From Nemophila menziesii (Eukaryota > Streptophyta > Magnoliopsida > Boraginales > Hydrophyllaceae), in assembly GCA_029959085.1 (NCBI GenBank), contig JARWIR010000177.1, positions 186,001 through 250,000 of the forward strand: DNA of 64,000 nucleotides. The letters run 5' to 3'. Positions 12,111 through 26,177 of the stretch are shown piece after piece; positions within the stretch are counted from its first letter, which is position 1, and each line of letters begins with the position of its first letter. The notes below the pieces were generated by a model that saw only the letters and a list, made by a program, of their open reading frames with translations, searched no databases and was not told where the DNA came from. The translations under genes and the position numbers were made by a program.

Positions 12111-14528
12111 ATCGTTTATACATATCATTTGATTTTTTAGTATATATAAATTTATATATTACATAGAAAATTATACTCTGAAGAAATATATTATAATCAT
12201 TCTTCATTTCGATAGTATAGAAATACGACTATTGAAGAAAGATTTGTGCTACAAGGATAAACTTTTTTAATTGATAAAAAAGATTATAAATATTAATATG
12301 TTCTTTGTTGTTTATTTGTTCTCTTGTTATCAGGCAATATAGTACATTATTCTCCCTAAATATTCCCTTATGTTTGATTAAATTTACATTACTGATAAAG
12401 TATTATATCCTTTATTTTTGTATTCTATATAATTTAATAGTATATTTTAGTTGGTTAATATATTATGATTAATGATAACTTTACATAATATTGATTTTTT
12501 AATAAAATATATTTCATGTAGTCTTTCAATTTTTCTTATTAATGTGTCTATTTTTTTATCTCTCAAAATAATAACAATCTTGTAATGTATGTGACTGAAA
12601 AATATATTCTATTCATAAAATTATATAATATAATAGATTCGTATTTATATTTGGCTAAGTGTAATAAATTATTTTAGGCCTGATAAATACGTAACACAAC
12701 AAAATTGTACCTAACAAAATCAACCTAGGTTGTTAAGATTGATGAAAGTTTCTCGATTAAAAAAACTAAATGTTTCATCCACAGAAGGTGACACATTAAT
12801 AGCTTCTACAAATATATGGAATAAGTAGTCGACATAAGTTTAGTTGACAACCTAATATATAGCGTTGTTTAAGTCCAATAAGTGATTAAATATGCAGTTA
12901 ATTGCGATTTTTAAAATATAAAACACACACATATCTTGAGATTAAACTCTTGTGCTATTTAGTCTGAGTTTGGCGCATACCATAAATTCTTCTCTACATA
13001 TACTTATGCAATGATAATTTTTCATTGCAAAAACTTAAATGTATTTACTGAGTTCATATGTATTATGTTAAAAAAAAATTTGGACTAAACCTTATATAGA
13101 TGAATTATTTGTGAAGTTTCACGTTATTTTTTTTTCTGTAATATTTAAAAAATAGAAACTAAAAGTCGTATTTAGTAACATTGTTTTTAAAAGATTTTTA
13201 TAAATTTATTTAGCAATATTTTGTCTAAATACAATTTTCATATATGTTGATACAATTTTTGATAGTGTAATTACTATTCAAGATTATATATTAGAAAAAA
13301 TCCGGAATACATATTATATAATTGCTTAATAATATTATTTTGTCTTTATTTTTTTTAGAAATAAGTAAAATATTTTAAATTAAACATGTATTATTTATAT
13401 TTGATATAATTAATAATATAAAAATAATAATATTAATAATTAGATAAAAGGAAATTGTAGAAAATTATTACTCTATACAATTTTGTATTTATAATAATCT
13501 TAAATTATAGGATATGAAAATATTTTAGTTTGTATGTTAATTATATATAGTTTCAATTTTAATAACTTCTACAAAAATCAAGCTAGAATATTATTTGAGA
13601 TAATAACTATATGTGAATTAATTAAAAGTAAAAAATAAAGTTCGAATTAAAATGTTATCATAAAAAATAAATTAGGTATTAACACAAGATCTTAGCAAGT
13701 TACATGACTTGGGCATAATTCTTTCATAAAAAACTGTACAATTTGATCGATGGACATGACATTTCATCACAATCATCCTCGTAGGAAGGAAAATTGTAAT
13801 AAAATGTCATAACCACGAGCATATTGCATAGGTTACACAGGGTTACTGTGATATTTGGAGAATCGAGATTAATCTGAAGAGCTCTATACGTTTCAATATG
13901 TAAAAACAACTCAGGGAAAAGAATATTTGAAGAAGATATAGCGGCAGAGAAAAGATTAAAAGTGTTGAGCCAGAATTAGGTTAAATTGTATATGTTTATA
14001 TAGTAGTTAGGAATGATGGGCCTGGTTTAGTTGGGCTTTACATTATACAGTATATGGTTGATATAAATAAAAACTTAAAAAAACCAGGCGTGGAATTTTA
14101 TTGGGCCTAATTTTAAGGATAACTATAATAATTTCTTCATCCCTACTTACCTCTAATCTTAAGATATATATTTATATTTTTAAAATACCTTCATACCCAT
14201 GGTTATAGTAGATATATTTGTTGTATTCAAGAATTGTGCGTCTACAACTAGAGTAGCAAAGCATATCAACCATATCTTAGTGTTGTAAAAAAGTTTTTAT
14301 TATTTTAAAACTTCTTATTCTATTTTGATTTTAGTTTCAATTTATTTCGTGAGCTCATAAAATTCTTAAATCGTTCCTTATTATAGAACATAAGTTTATT
14401 TTCCCTTTATTTTAAAAATTAATAAAATGTATATGTTAAAACAAAATTTATAAGAATTTATTTATAAACTTGGAACACAAATAAAATATTTTTTTTAGTA
14501 ACATTAGAAAAATAATATAGACAAAATA
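12111..14528. repeat. Unit 6 (homogeneous subfamily A, 2,418 bp)
   Basis: Differs from its neighbours at a few sites, such as TTAATATGTTC near its start, AAAATATTTTAAATT and TAATTAGATAAAAGG. Confidence 0.95.
13724..13909 (-). pseudogene. Relic open frame, unit 6
   Basis: Unchanged from unit 5. Confidence 0.3.
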
Positions 14529-16141
14529 ATCGTTTATACATATCATTTGATTTTTTAGTATATATAAATTTATATATTACATAGAAAATTATACTCTGAA
14601 GAAATATATTATAATCATTCTTCATTTCGATAGTATAGAAATACGACTATTGAAGAAAGATTTGTGCTACAAGGATAAACTTTTTTAATTGATAAAAAAG
14701 ATTATAAATATTAATATATTCTTTGTTGTTTATTTGTTCTCTTGTTATCAGGCAATATAGTACATTATTCTCCCTAAATATTCCCTTATGTTTGATTAAA
14801 TTTACATTACTGATAAAGTATTATATCCTTTATTTTTGTATTCTATATAATTTAATAGTATATTTTAGTTGGTTAATATATTATGATTAATGATAACTTT
14901 ACATAATATTGATTTTTTAATAAAATATATTTCATGTAGTCTTTCAATTTTTCTTATTAATGTGTCTATTTTTTTATCTCTCAAAATAATAACAATCTTG
15001 TAATGTATGTGACTGAAAAATATATTCTATTCATAAAATTATATAATATAATAGATTTGTATTTATATTTGGCTAAGTGTAATAAATTATTTTAGGCATG
15101 ATAAATACGTAACACAACAAAATTGTACCTAACAAAATCAACCTAGGTTGTTAAGATTGATGAAAGTTTCTCGATTAAAAAAACTAAATGTTTCATCCAC
15201 AGAAGGTGACACATTAATAGCTTCTACAAATATATGGAATAAGTAGTCGACATAAGTTTAGTTGACAACCTAATATATAGCGTTGTTTAAGTCCAATAAG
15301 TGATTAAATATGCAGTTAATTGCGATTTTTAAAATATAAAACACACACATATCTTGAGATTAAACTCTTGTGCTATTTAGTCTGAGTTTGGCGCATACCA
15401 TAAATTCTTCTCTACATATATTTATGCAATGATAATTTTTCATTGCAAAAACTTAAATGTATTTACTGAGTTCATATGTATTATGTTAAAAAAAATTTTG
15501 GACTAAACCTTATATAGATGAATTATTTGTGAAGTTTCACGTTATTTTTTTTTCTGTAATATTTAAAAAATAGAAACTAAAAGTCGTATTTAGTAACATT
15601 GTTTTTAAAAGATTTTTATAAATTTATTTAGCAATATTTTGTCTAAATACAATTTTCATGTATGTTGATACAATTTTTGATAGTGTAATTACTATTCAAG
15701 ATTATATATTAGAAAAAATCCGGAATACATATTATATAATTGCTTAATAATATTATTTTGTCTTTATTGTTTTTAGAAATAAGTAAAATATAGTAAATTA
15801 AACATGTATTATTTATATTTGATATAATTAATAATATAAAAAAAATAATATTAATAATTAAATAAAAGGAAATTGTAGAAAATTATTACTCTATACAATT
15901 TTGTATTTATAATAATCTTAAATTATAGGATATGAAAATATTTTAGTTTGTATGTTAATTATATATAGTTTCAATTTTAATAACTTCTACAAAAATCAAG
16001 CTAGAATATTATTTGAGATAATAACTATATGTGAATTAATTAAAAGTAAAAAATAAAGTTCGAATTAAAATGTTATCATAAAAAATAAATTAGGTATTAA
16101 CACAAGATCTTAGCAAGTTACATGACTTGGGCATAATTCTT

Positions 16142-16327
16142 TCATAAAAAACTGTACAATTTGATCGATGGACATGACATTTCATCACAATCATCCTCGT
16201 AGGAAGGAAAATTGTAATAAAATGTCATAACCACGAGCATATTGCATAGGTTACACAGGGTTACTGTGATATTTGGAGAATCGAGATTAATCTGAAGAGC
16301 TCTATACGTTTCAATATGTAAAAACAA
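16142..16327 (-). pseudogene. Relic open frame, unit 7
   Basis: Unchanged from unit 5, although one upstream promoter-like box is lost in this unit. Confidence 0.3.
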
Positions 16328-16412
16328 CTCAGGGAAAAGAATATTTGAAGAAGATATAGCGGCAGAGAAAAGATTAAAAGTGTTGAGCCAGAATTAGGTT
16401 AAATTGTATATG

Positions 16413-16456
16413 TTTATATAGTAGTTAGGAATGATGGGCCTGGTTTAGTTCGGCTT
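16413..16456 (-). promoter_or_regulatory. Promoter-like module of unit 7, one box lost
   Basis: The TATA box (16413-16421) and AGGCCCA (16435-16441) are intact. The distal box reads AAGCCGA instead of AAGCCCA at 16450-16456. Confidence 0.4.
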
Positions 16457-16946
16457 TACATTATACAGTATATGGTTGATATAAATAAAAACTTAAACAA
16501 ACCAGGCGTGGAATTTTATTGGGCCTAATTTTAAGGATAACTATAATAATTTCTTCATCCCTACTTACCTCTAATCTTAAGATATATATTTATATTTTTA
16601 AAATACCTTCATACCCATGGTTATAGTAGATATATTTGTTGTATTCAAGAATTGTGCGTCTACAACTAGAGTAGCAAAGCATATCAACCATATCTTAGTG
16701 TTGTAAAAAAGTTTTTATTATTTTAAAACTTCTTATTCTATTTTGATTTTAGTTTCAATTTATTTCGTGAGCTCATAAAATTCTTAAATCGTTCCTTATT
16801 ATAGAACATAAGTTTATTTTCCCTTTATTTTAAAAATTAATAAAATGTATATGTTAAAACAAAATTTATAAGAATTTATTTATAAACTTGGAACACAAAT
16901 AAAATATTTTTTTTAGTAACATTAGAAAAATAATATAGACAAAATA

Positions 16947-19363
16947 ATCGTTTATACATATCATTTGATTTTTTAGTATATATAAATTTATATATTACAT
17001 AGAAAATTATACTCTGAAGAAATATATTATAATCATTCTTCATTTCGATAGTATAGAAATACGACTATTGAAGAAAGATTTGTGCTACAAGGATAAACTT
17101 TTTTAATTGATAAAAAAGATTATAAATATTAATATATTCTTTGTTGTTTATTTGTTCTCTTGTTATCAGGCAATATAGTACATTATTCTCCCTAAATATT
17201 CCCTTATGTTTGATTAAATTTACATTACTGATAAAGTATTATATCCTTTATTTTTGTATTCTATATAATTTAATAGTATATTTTAGTTGGTTAATATATT
17301 ATGATTAATGATAACTTTACATAATATTGATTTTTTAATAAAATATATTTCATGTAGTCTTTCAATTTTTCTTATTAATGTGTCTATTTTTTTATCTCTC
17401 AAAATAATAACAATCTTGTAATGTATGTGACTGAAAAATATATTCTATTCATAAAATTATATAATATAATAGATTCGTATTTATATTTGGCTAAGTGTAA
17501 TAAATTATTTTAGGCCTGATAAATACGTAACACAACAAAATTGTACCTAACAAAATCAACCTAGGTTGTTAAGATTGATGAAAGTTTCTCGATTAAAAAA
17601 ACTAAATGTTTCATCCACAGAAGGTGACACATTAATAGCTTCTACAAATATATGGAATAAGTAGTCGACATAAGTTTAGTTGACAACCTAATATATAGCG
17701 TTGTTTAAGTCCAATAAGTGATTAAATATGCAGTTAATTGCGATTTTTAAAATATAAAACACACACATATCTTGAGATTAAACTCTTGTGCTATTTAGTC
17801 TGAGTTTGGCGCATACCATAAATTCTTCTCTACATATACTTATGCAATGATAATTTTTCATTGCAAAAACTTAAATGTATTTACTGAGTTCATATGTATT
17901 ATGTTAAAAAAAAATTTGGACTAAACCTTATATAGATGAATTATTTGTGAAGTTTCACGTTATTTTTTTTCTGTAATATTTAAAAAATAGAAACTAAAAG
18001 TCGTATTTAGTAACATTGTTTTTAAAAGATTTTTATAAATTTATTTAGCAATATTTTGTCTAAATACAATTTTCATATATGTTGATACAATTTTTGATAG
18101 TGTAATTACTATTCAAGATTATATATTAGAAAAAATCCGGAATACATATTATATAATTGCTTAATAATATTATTTTGTCTTTATTTTTTTTAGAAATAAG
18201 TAAAATATAGTAAATTCAACATGTATTATTTATATTTGATATAATTAATAATATAAAAATAATAATATTAATAATTAAATAAAAGGAAATTGTAGAAAAT
18301 TATTACTCTATACAATTTTGTATTTATAATAATCTTAAATTATAGGATATGAAAATATTTTAGTTTGTATGTTAATTATATATAGTTTCAATTTTAATAA
18401 CTTCTACAAAAATCAAGCTAGAATATTATTTGAGATAATAACTATATGTGAATTAATTAAAAGTAAAAAATAAAGTTCGAATTAAAATGTTATCATAAAA
18501 AATAAATTAGGTATTAACACAAGATCTTAGCAAGTTACATGACTTGGGCATAATTCTTTCATAAAAAACTGTACAATTTGATCGATGGACATGACATTTC
18601 ATCACAATCATCCTCGTAGGAAGGAAAATTGTAATAAAATGTCATAACCACGAGCATATTGCATAGGTTACACAGGGTTACTGTGATATTTGGAGAATCG
18701 AGATTAATCTGAAGAGCTCTATACGTTTCAATATGTAAAAACAACTCAGGGAAAAGAATATTTGAAGAAGATATAGCGGCAGAGAAAAGATTAAAAGTGT
18801 TGAGCCAGAATTAGGTTAAATTGTATATGTTTATATAGTAGTTAGGAATGATGGGCCTGGTTTAGTTGGGCTTTACATTATACAGTATAGGGTTGATATA
18901 AATAAAAACTTAAAAAAACCAGGCGTGGAATTTTATTGGGCCTAATTTTAAGGATAACTATAATAATTTCTTCATCCCTACTTACCTCTAATCTTAAGAT
19001 ATATATTTATATTTTTAAAATACCTTCATACCCATGGTTATAGTAGATATATTTGTTGTATTCAAGAATTGTGCGTCTACAACTAGAGTAGCAAAGCATA
19101 TCAACCATATCTTAGTGTTGTAAAAAAGTTTTTATTATTTTAAAACTTCTTATTCTATTTTGATTTTAGTTTCAATTTATTTCGTGAGCTCATAAAATTC
19201 TTAAATCGTTCCTTATTATAGAACATAAGTTTATTTTCCCTTTATTTTAAAAATTAATAAAATGTGTATGTTAAAACAAAATTTATAAGAATTTATTTAT
19301 AAACTTGGAACACAAATAAAATATTTTTTTTAGTAACATTAGAAAAATAATATAGACAAAATA
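16947..19363. repeat. Unit 8 (homogeneous subfamily A, 2,417 bp)
   Basis: Standard A unit. It is one base shorter than its neighbours, with length changes in T runs around 17,960. Private changes include AGTATAGGGTTG in the last third and AATGTGTATG near its end. Confidence 0.95.
18559..18744 (-). pseudogene. Relic open frame, unit 8
   Basis: Unchanged from unit 5. Confidence 0.3.
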
Positions 19364-21781
19364 ATCGTTTATACATATCATTTGATTTTTTAGTATATAT
19401 AAATTTATATATTACATAGAAAATTATACTCTGAAGAAATATATTATAATCATTCTTCATTTCGATAGTATAGAAATACGACTATTGAAGAAAGATTTGT
19501 GCTACAAGGATAAACTTTTTTAATTGATAAAAAAGATTATAAATATTAATATATTCTTTGTTGTTTATTTGTTCTCTTGTTATCAGGAAATATAGTACAT
19601 TATTCTCCCTAAATATTCCCTTATGTTTGATTAAATTTACATTACTGATAAAGTATTATATCCTTTATTTTTGTATTCTATATAATTTAATAGTATATTT
19701 TAGTTGGTTAATATATTATGATTAATGATAACTTTACATAATATTGATTTTTTAATAAAATATATTTCATGTAGTCTTTCAATTTTTCTTATTAATGTGT
19801 CAATTTTTTTATCTCTCAAAATAATAACAATCTTGTAATGTATGTGACTGAAAAATATATTCTATTCATAAAATTATATAATATAATAGATTCGTATTTA
19901 TATTTGGCTAAGTGTAATAAATTATTTTAGGCCTGATAAATACGTAACACAACAAAATTGTACCTAACAAAATCAACCTAGGTTGTTAAGATTGATGAAA
20001 GTTTCTCGATTAAAAAAACTAAATGTTTCATCCACAGAAGGTGACACATTAATAGCTTCTACAAATATATGGAATAAGTAGTCGACATAAGTTTAGTTGA
20101 CAACCTAATATATAGCGTTGTTTAAGTCCAATAAGTGATTAAATATGCAGTTAATTGCGATTTTTAAAATATAAAACACACACATATCTTGAGATTAAAC
20201 TCTTGTGCTATTTAGTCTGAGTTTGGCGCATACCATAAATTCTTCTCTACATATACTTATGCAATGATAATTTTTCATTGCAAAAACTTAAATGTATTTA
20301 CTGAGTTCATATGTATTATGTTAAAAAAATTTTTGGACTAAACCTTATATAGATGAATTATTTGTGAAGTTTCACGTTATTTTTTTTTCTGTAATATTTA
20401 AAAAATAGAAACTAAAAGTCGTATTTAGTAACATTGTTTTTAAAAGATTTTTATAAATTTATTTAGCAATATTTTGTCTAAATACAATTTTCATATATGT
20501 TGATACAATTTTTGATAGTGTAATTACTATTCAAGATTATATATTAGAAAAAATCCGGAATACATATTATATAATTGCTTAATAATATTATTTTGTCTTT
20601 ATTTTTTTTAGAAATAAGTAAAATATAGTAAATTCAACATGTATTATTTATATTTGATATAATTAATAATATAAAAATAATAATATTAATAATTAAATAA
20701 AAGGAAATTGTAGAAAATTATTACTGTATACAATTTTGTATTTATAATAATCTTAAATTATAGGATATGAAAATACTTTAGTTTGTATGTTAATTATATA
20801 TAGTTTCAATTTTAATAACTTCTACAAAAATCAAGCTAGAATATTATTTGAGATAATAACTATATGTGAATTAATTAAAAGTAAAAAATAAAGTTTGAAT
20901 TAAAATGTTATCATAAAAAATAAATTAGGTATTAACACAAGATCTTAGCAAGTTACATGACTTGGGCATAATTCTTTCATAAAAAACTGTACAATTTGAT
21001 CGATGGACATGACATTTCATCACAATCATCCTCGTAGGAAGGAAAATTGTAATAAAATGTCATAACCACGAGCATATTGCATAGGTTACACAGGGTTACT
21101 GTGATATTTGGAGAATCGAGATTAATCTGAAGAGCTCTATACGTTTCAATATGTAAAAACAACTCAGGGAAAAGAATATTTGAAGAAGATATAGCGGCAG
21201 AGAAAAGATTAAAAGTGTTGAGCCAGAATTAGGTTAAATTGTATATGTTTATATAGTAGTTAGGAATGATGGGCCTGGTTTAGTTGGGCTTTACATTATA
21301 CAGTATATGGTTGATATAAATAAAAACTTAAAAAAACCAGGCGTGGAATTTTATTGGGCCTAATTTTAAGGATAACTATAATAATTTCTTCATCCCTACT
21401 TACCTCTAATCTTAAGATATATATTTATATTTTTAAAATACCTTCATACCCATGGTTATAGTAGATATATTTGTTGTATTCAAGAATTGTGCGTCTACAA
21501 CTAGAGTAGCAAAGCATATCAACCATATCTTAGTGTTGTAAAAAAGTTTTTATTATTTTAAAACTTCTTATTCTATTTTGATTTTAGTTTCAATTTATTT
21601 CGTGAGCTCATAAAATTCTTAAATCGTTCCTTATTATAGAACATAAGTTTATTTTCCCTTTATTTTAAAAATTAATAAAATGTATATGTTAAAACAAAAT
21701 TTATAAGAATTTATTTATAAACTTGGAACACAAATAAAATATTTTTTTTAGTAACATTAGAAAAATAATATAGACAAAATA
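19364..21781. repeat. Unit 9 (last subfamily A unit, 2,418 bp)
   Basis: Standard A unit with private changes TATCAGGAAATATAG, GTGTCAATTTTT and ATTACTGTATAC. It is joined directly to the first B unit. Confidence 0.95.
20977..21162 (-). pseudogene. Relic open frame, unit 9
   Basis: Unchanged from unit 5. Last copy of the A-type protein. Confidence 0.3.
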
Positions 21782-23456
21782 ATCGTTTATACATATCATT
21801 TGATTTTTTAGTATATATAAATTTATATATTATTAGAATTATCATAGAAAATTATACTCCGAAGAAATATATTATAATCATTCTTCATTTCGATAGTATA
21901 GAAATACGACTATTGAAGAAAGATTTGTGTAACAAGGATATATCTTTTTAATTAGTAAAAAAGATTATAAATATTAATATATTCTTTGTTGTTTATTTGT
22001 TCTCTTGTTATCGGTCAATATAGTACATTATTCTCCCTAAATATTCTCTTTTGTTTGATTAAATTTACACTACTGATAAAGTATTATATCCTTTATTTTT
22101 GTATTCTATATAATTCAATAGTGTATTTTAGTTGGTTAATATATTATGATTAATAATAACTTTATATAATATTGATTTTTTTAATAAAACATATTTCATG
22201 TAGTCTTTCAATTTTTCGTATTAATGTGTCTATTTTTTTATCTCTCAATATAATAAAATTCTTGTAATGTATGTGACTGAAAAAAATATAATATATTCTA
22301 TTCATAAAATTATATAATATAATAGATTCATATTTATATTTGGCTAAGTGTAATAAATTTTTTTAGGCGTGATAAATACATAACGCAACAAAATTGTACC
22401 TAACAAAATCAACCTAGGTTGTTAAGATTGACGAAAGTTTCTCGATTAAAAAAACTAAATGTTTCATCCATAGAAGGAGACACATTAATAGCTTCTACAA
22501 ATATATGGAATAAGTAGTCGACATAACTTTAGTTAACAACCTAAGATATAGGGTTGTTTAAGTCCAATAAGTGATTAAATATGCAATTAATTGCGATTTT
22601 TAAAATATAAAACATATACATATCTTGAGATTAAACTCTTGTGCTATTTAGTCTGAGTTTGGCGCATACCATAAATTCTTCTCTACATATACTTATGCAA
22701 TGATAATTTTTCATTGAAAAAACTTAAATATATTTACTAGGTTCATATGTATTATGTTAAAATTTATTTTGGGTTATACCTAATATAGATGAATTATTTG
22801 TGAATTTTCACATTATTTTGTTTTATGTAATATATAAAAAATAGAAACTAAAAGCCGTATTTAGTAACATTGTTTTTAAAAGGTTTTTATAAATTTATTT
22901 AGCTCAATTTTGTCAAAATACAATTTTCATATATGTTGATACAATTTTTGATAGTGTAATTACTATTCAAGATCATATATTAGAAAAAATTCAGAATACG
23001 TATTATATAATTGCTTAATAATATTATTTCGTCTTGCTTTTTTAGAATAAGTAAAATGTAGTAAATTCAACATGTATTATTTATATTTGATATAATTAAT
23101 AATATAAAAATAACAATATAAAAATAATAATATTAATAATTAAATAAAAGGAAATTGTAGAAATTTATAACTCTATACAATTTTGTATTTATAATAATCT
23201 TAAATTATAGGATTTGAAAAATATTTTAGTTTGTATGTAAATTATATATAGTTTCAATTTTAATAACTTCTACAAAAATCAAGCCAGAATATTATTTGAG
23301 ATGATAACTATACGTGAATTAATTAAAAATAAAAAATAAAGTTCGAACTAAAATGTTATATCGTAAAAAATAAATTAGGTATTAACACAAGATCTTAGTA
23401 AGTTACATGATTTAGACATAATTCTTTCATAAAAAACTGTACAATTTGATCGTTGG

Positions 23457-23612
23457 TCATGATATTTCATCACAATCATCCTCGTAGGAAGGAAAATTGT
23501 AATAAAATGTCATAACCACGAGCATATTGTATAGGTTACATAGGGTTACTGTGATATTTGGAGAATCGAGATTAATTTGAAGAGCTCTATGTGTTTCAAT
23601 ACGTAAAAACAA
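23457..23612 (-). pseudogene. Relic open frame, unit 10, truncated by TGA
   Basis: Codon 52 is TGA (minus strand, 23457-23459) where intact B copies have TGG, leaving 51 codons. The former stop position downstream is still present at 23427. Confidence 0.35.
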
Positions 23613-23698
23613 CTCAGGGAAAAGAATATTTGAAGAAAAATATAGCGGCAGAGAAAAGATTAAAAGTGTTGTGCCAGAATTAGGTTAAATTGTATATG

Positions 23699-23742
23699 AT
23701 TATATAGTAGTTAGGAATGATGGGCATGGTTTAGTTGGGCTT
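23699..23742 (-). promoter_or_regulatory. Promoter-like module of unit 10, B1 variant
   Basis: The TATA string is CTATATAAT and the proximal box is ATGCCCA instead of AGGCCCA. The distal AAGCCCA (23736-23742) is kept. Confidence 0.4.
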
Positions 23743-25861
23743 TACATTATACAGTATATATGGTTGATATAAATAAAAAAAATAAAAAAAAAACGAGGCC
23801 TGGAATTCTATTTGGCCTAATTTTAAGGATAACTATAATAATTTTTTCTTCCCTACTAACCTCTAATCGTATTACCCATATTTATATTTTTAAAATACCT
23901 TTATACGCATGGTTATAGAAGATATATTTATTGTGTTTAAGAATTGTGCGTCTACAACTAGAGTAGCAAAGCCTATCAATCATATCTTACTGTTGTAAAA
24001 AACGTTTTATTATTTTAAAACTTCTTATTCTATTTTGATTTTAGTTTCAATTTATTTCGTGAGCTCATAAACTTCTTAAATCGTTCCTTATTATAGAACA
24101 TAAGTTTATTTTCCCTTTATTTTAAAAATTAATAACATGTATATGTTAAAACAAAATTTATAAGAATTTATTTATAAAATTGGAACACAAACAAAATATT
24201 TTTTTAAGTAACATTAGAACAATAATATAGACAAAATAATCGTTTATACATATCATTTGATTTTTTAGTATATATAAATTTATATATTATTAGAATTATC
24301 ATAGAAAATTATACTCCGAAGAAATATATTATAATCATTCTTCATTTCGATAGTATAGAAATACGACTATTGAAGAAAGATTTGTGTAACAAGGATATAT
24401 CTTTTTAATTAGTAAAAAAGATTATAAATATTAATATATTCTTTGTTGTTTATTTGTTCTCTTGTTATCAGTCAATATAGTACATTATTCTCCCTAAATA
24501 TTCTCTTTTGTTTGATTAAATTTACACTACTGATAAAGTATTATATTCTTTATTTTTGTATTCTATATAATTCAATAGTGTATTTTAGTTGGTTAATATA
24601 TTATTATTAATAATAACTCTATATAATATTGATTTTTTTAATAAAACATATTTCATGTAGTCTTTCAATTTTTCTTATTAATGTGTCTATTTTTTTATCT
24701 CTCAAAATAATAAAATTCTTGTAATGTATGTGACTGAAAAAAATATAATATATTCTATTCATAAAATTATATAATATAATAGATTCATATTTATATTTGG
24801 CTAAGTGTAATAAATTTTTTTAGGCGTGATAAATACGTAACGCAACAAAAATTGTACCTAACAAAATCAACCTAGGTTGTTAAGATCGACGAAAGTTTCT
24901 CGATTAAAAAAACTAAATGTTTCATCCATAGAAGGAGACACATTAATAGCTTCTACAAATATATGGAATAAGTAGTCGACATACGTTTAGTTGACAACCT
25001 AATATATATGGTTGTTTAAGTCCAATAAGTGATTAAATATGCAATTAATTGCGATTTTTAAAATATAAAACACATACATATCTTGAGATTAAACTCTTGT
25101 GCTATTTAGTCTGAGTTTGGCGCATACCATAAATTCTTCTCTACATATACTTATGCAATGATAATTTTTCATTGAAAAAACTTAAATATATTTACTAGGT
25201 TCATATGTATTATGTTAAAATTTATTTTGGACTATACCTAATATAGATGGATTATTTGTGAATTTTCTTTGTTTTATGTAATATATAAAAAATAGAAACT
25301 AAAAGCCGTATTTAGTAACATTGTTTTTAAAAGGTTTTTATAAATTTATTTAGCTCAATTTTGTCAAAATACAATTTTCATATATGTTGATATAATTTTC
25401 GATAGTGTAATTACTATTCAAGATTATATAATAGAAAAAATCCAGAATACATATTATATAATTGCTTAATAATATTATTTTGTCTTGCTTTTTTAGAATA
25501 AGTAAAATATAGTAAATTCAACATGTATTATTTATATTTGATATAATTAATAATATTAATAATAATATTAATAATTAAATAAAAGGAAATTGTAGAAATT
25601 TATAACTCTATACAATTTTGTATTTATAATAATCTTAAATTATAGGATATGAAAAATATTTTAGTTTGTATGTTAATTATATATAGTTTCAATTTTAATA
25701 ACTTCTACAAAAATCAAGCCAGAATATTATTTGAGATAATAACTATACGTGAATTAATTAAAAATAAAAAATAAAGTTCAAATTAAAATGTTATATAGTA
25801 AAAAATAAATTAGGTATTAACACAAGATCTTAGTATGTTACATGATTTAGGCATATTTCTT

Positions 25862-26047
25862 TCATAAAAAACTGTACAATTTGATCGTTGGCCATGATAT
25901 TTCATCACAATCATCCTCGTAAGAAGGAAAATTGTAATAAAATGCCATAACCACGAACATATTGTATAGGTTACATAGGGTTACTGTGATATTTGGAGAA
26001 TCAACATTAATTTGAAGAGCTCTATGTGTTTCAATACGTAAAAACAA
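25862..26047 (-). pseudogene. Relic open frame, unit 11
   Basis: B1 form. Compared with unit 2 it has Arg4, His8, Val15, Tyr28, Phe31, Ala35, Ile50, Trp52 and Thr54. That is nine residue changes for about 15 base changes. Confidence 0.3.
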
Positions 26048-26133
26048 CTCAGGGAAAAGAATATTTGAAGAAAAATATAGCGGCAGAGAAAAGATTAAAA
26101 GTGTTGTGCCAGAATTAGGTTAAATTGTATATG

Positions 26134-26177
26134 ATTATATAGTAGTTAGGAATGATGGGCATGGTTTAGTTGGACTT
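26134..26177 (-). promoter_or_regulatory. Promoter-like module of unit 11, both boxes altered
   Basis: The TATA string is CTATATAAT (26134-26142), the proximal box is ATGCCCA and the distal box is AAGTCCA. This is probably a weakened copy. Confidence 0.35.

Larger units (their letters stand above)
14529..16946. repeat. Unit 7 (homogeneous subfamily A, 2,418 bp)
   Basis: Private changes include AGATTTGTATTT, TTAGGCATGATAAA, and loss of one promoter-like box (TTCGGCTTT for TTGGGCTTT). Confidence 0.95.
1..21831. repeat. Subfamily A block (units 1-9)
   Basis: Diagnostic states, most of them shared across the block: unit start ATCGTTTATAC, CTCTGAAGAAATA, a short spacer after GTGACTGAAAAATATATTC, AGTAACATTAGAAAAATAATA, and a last third with GACTTGGGCATAATTC. 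Units are mostly 2,417-2,428 bp. Units 4-9 are nearly identical, whereas units 1-3 are more diverged and partly mosaic. Confidence 0.9.
21782..24238. repeat. Unit 10 (first subfamily B unit, longest at 2,457 bp)
   Basis: The first 50 bases are shared by A and B, and B-specific states begin at about 21,832. Extra length comes from an A/T expansion at about 23,100-23,140 and a longer A run before CGAGGCC. Private change: CGTATTACCCATATT in place of CTTAAAATATATATT. Confidence 0.93.
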
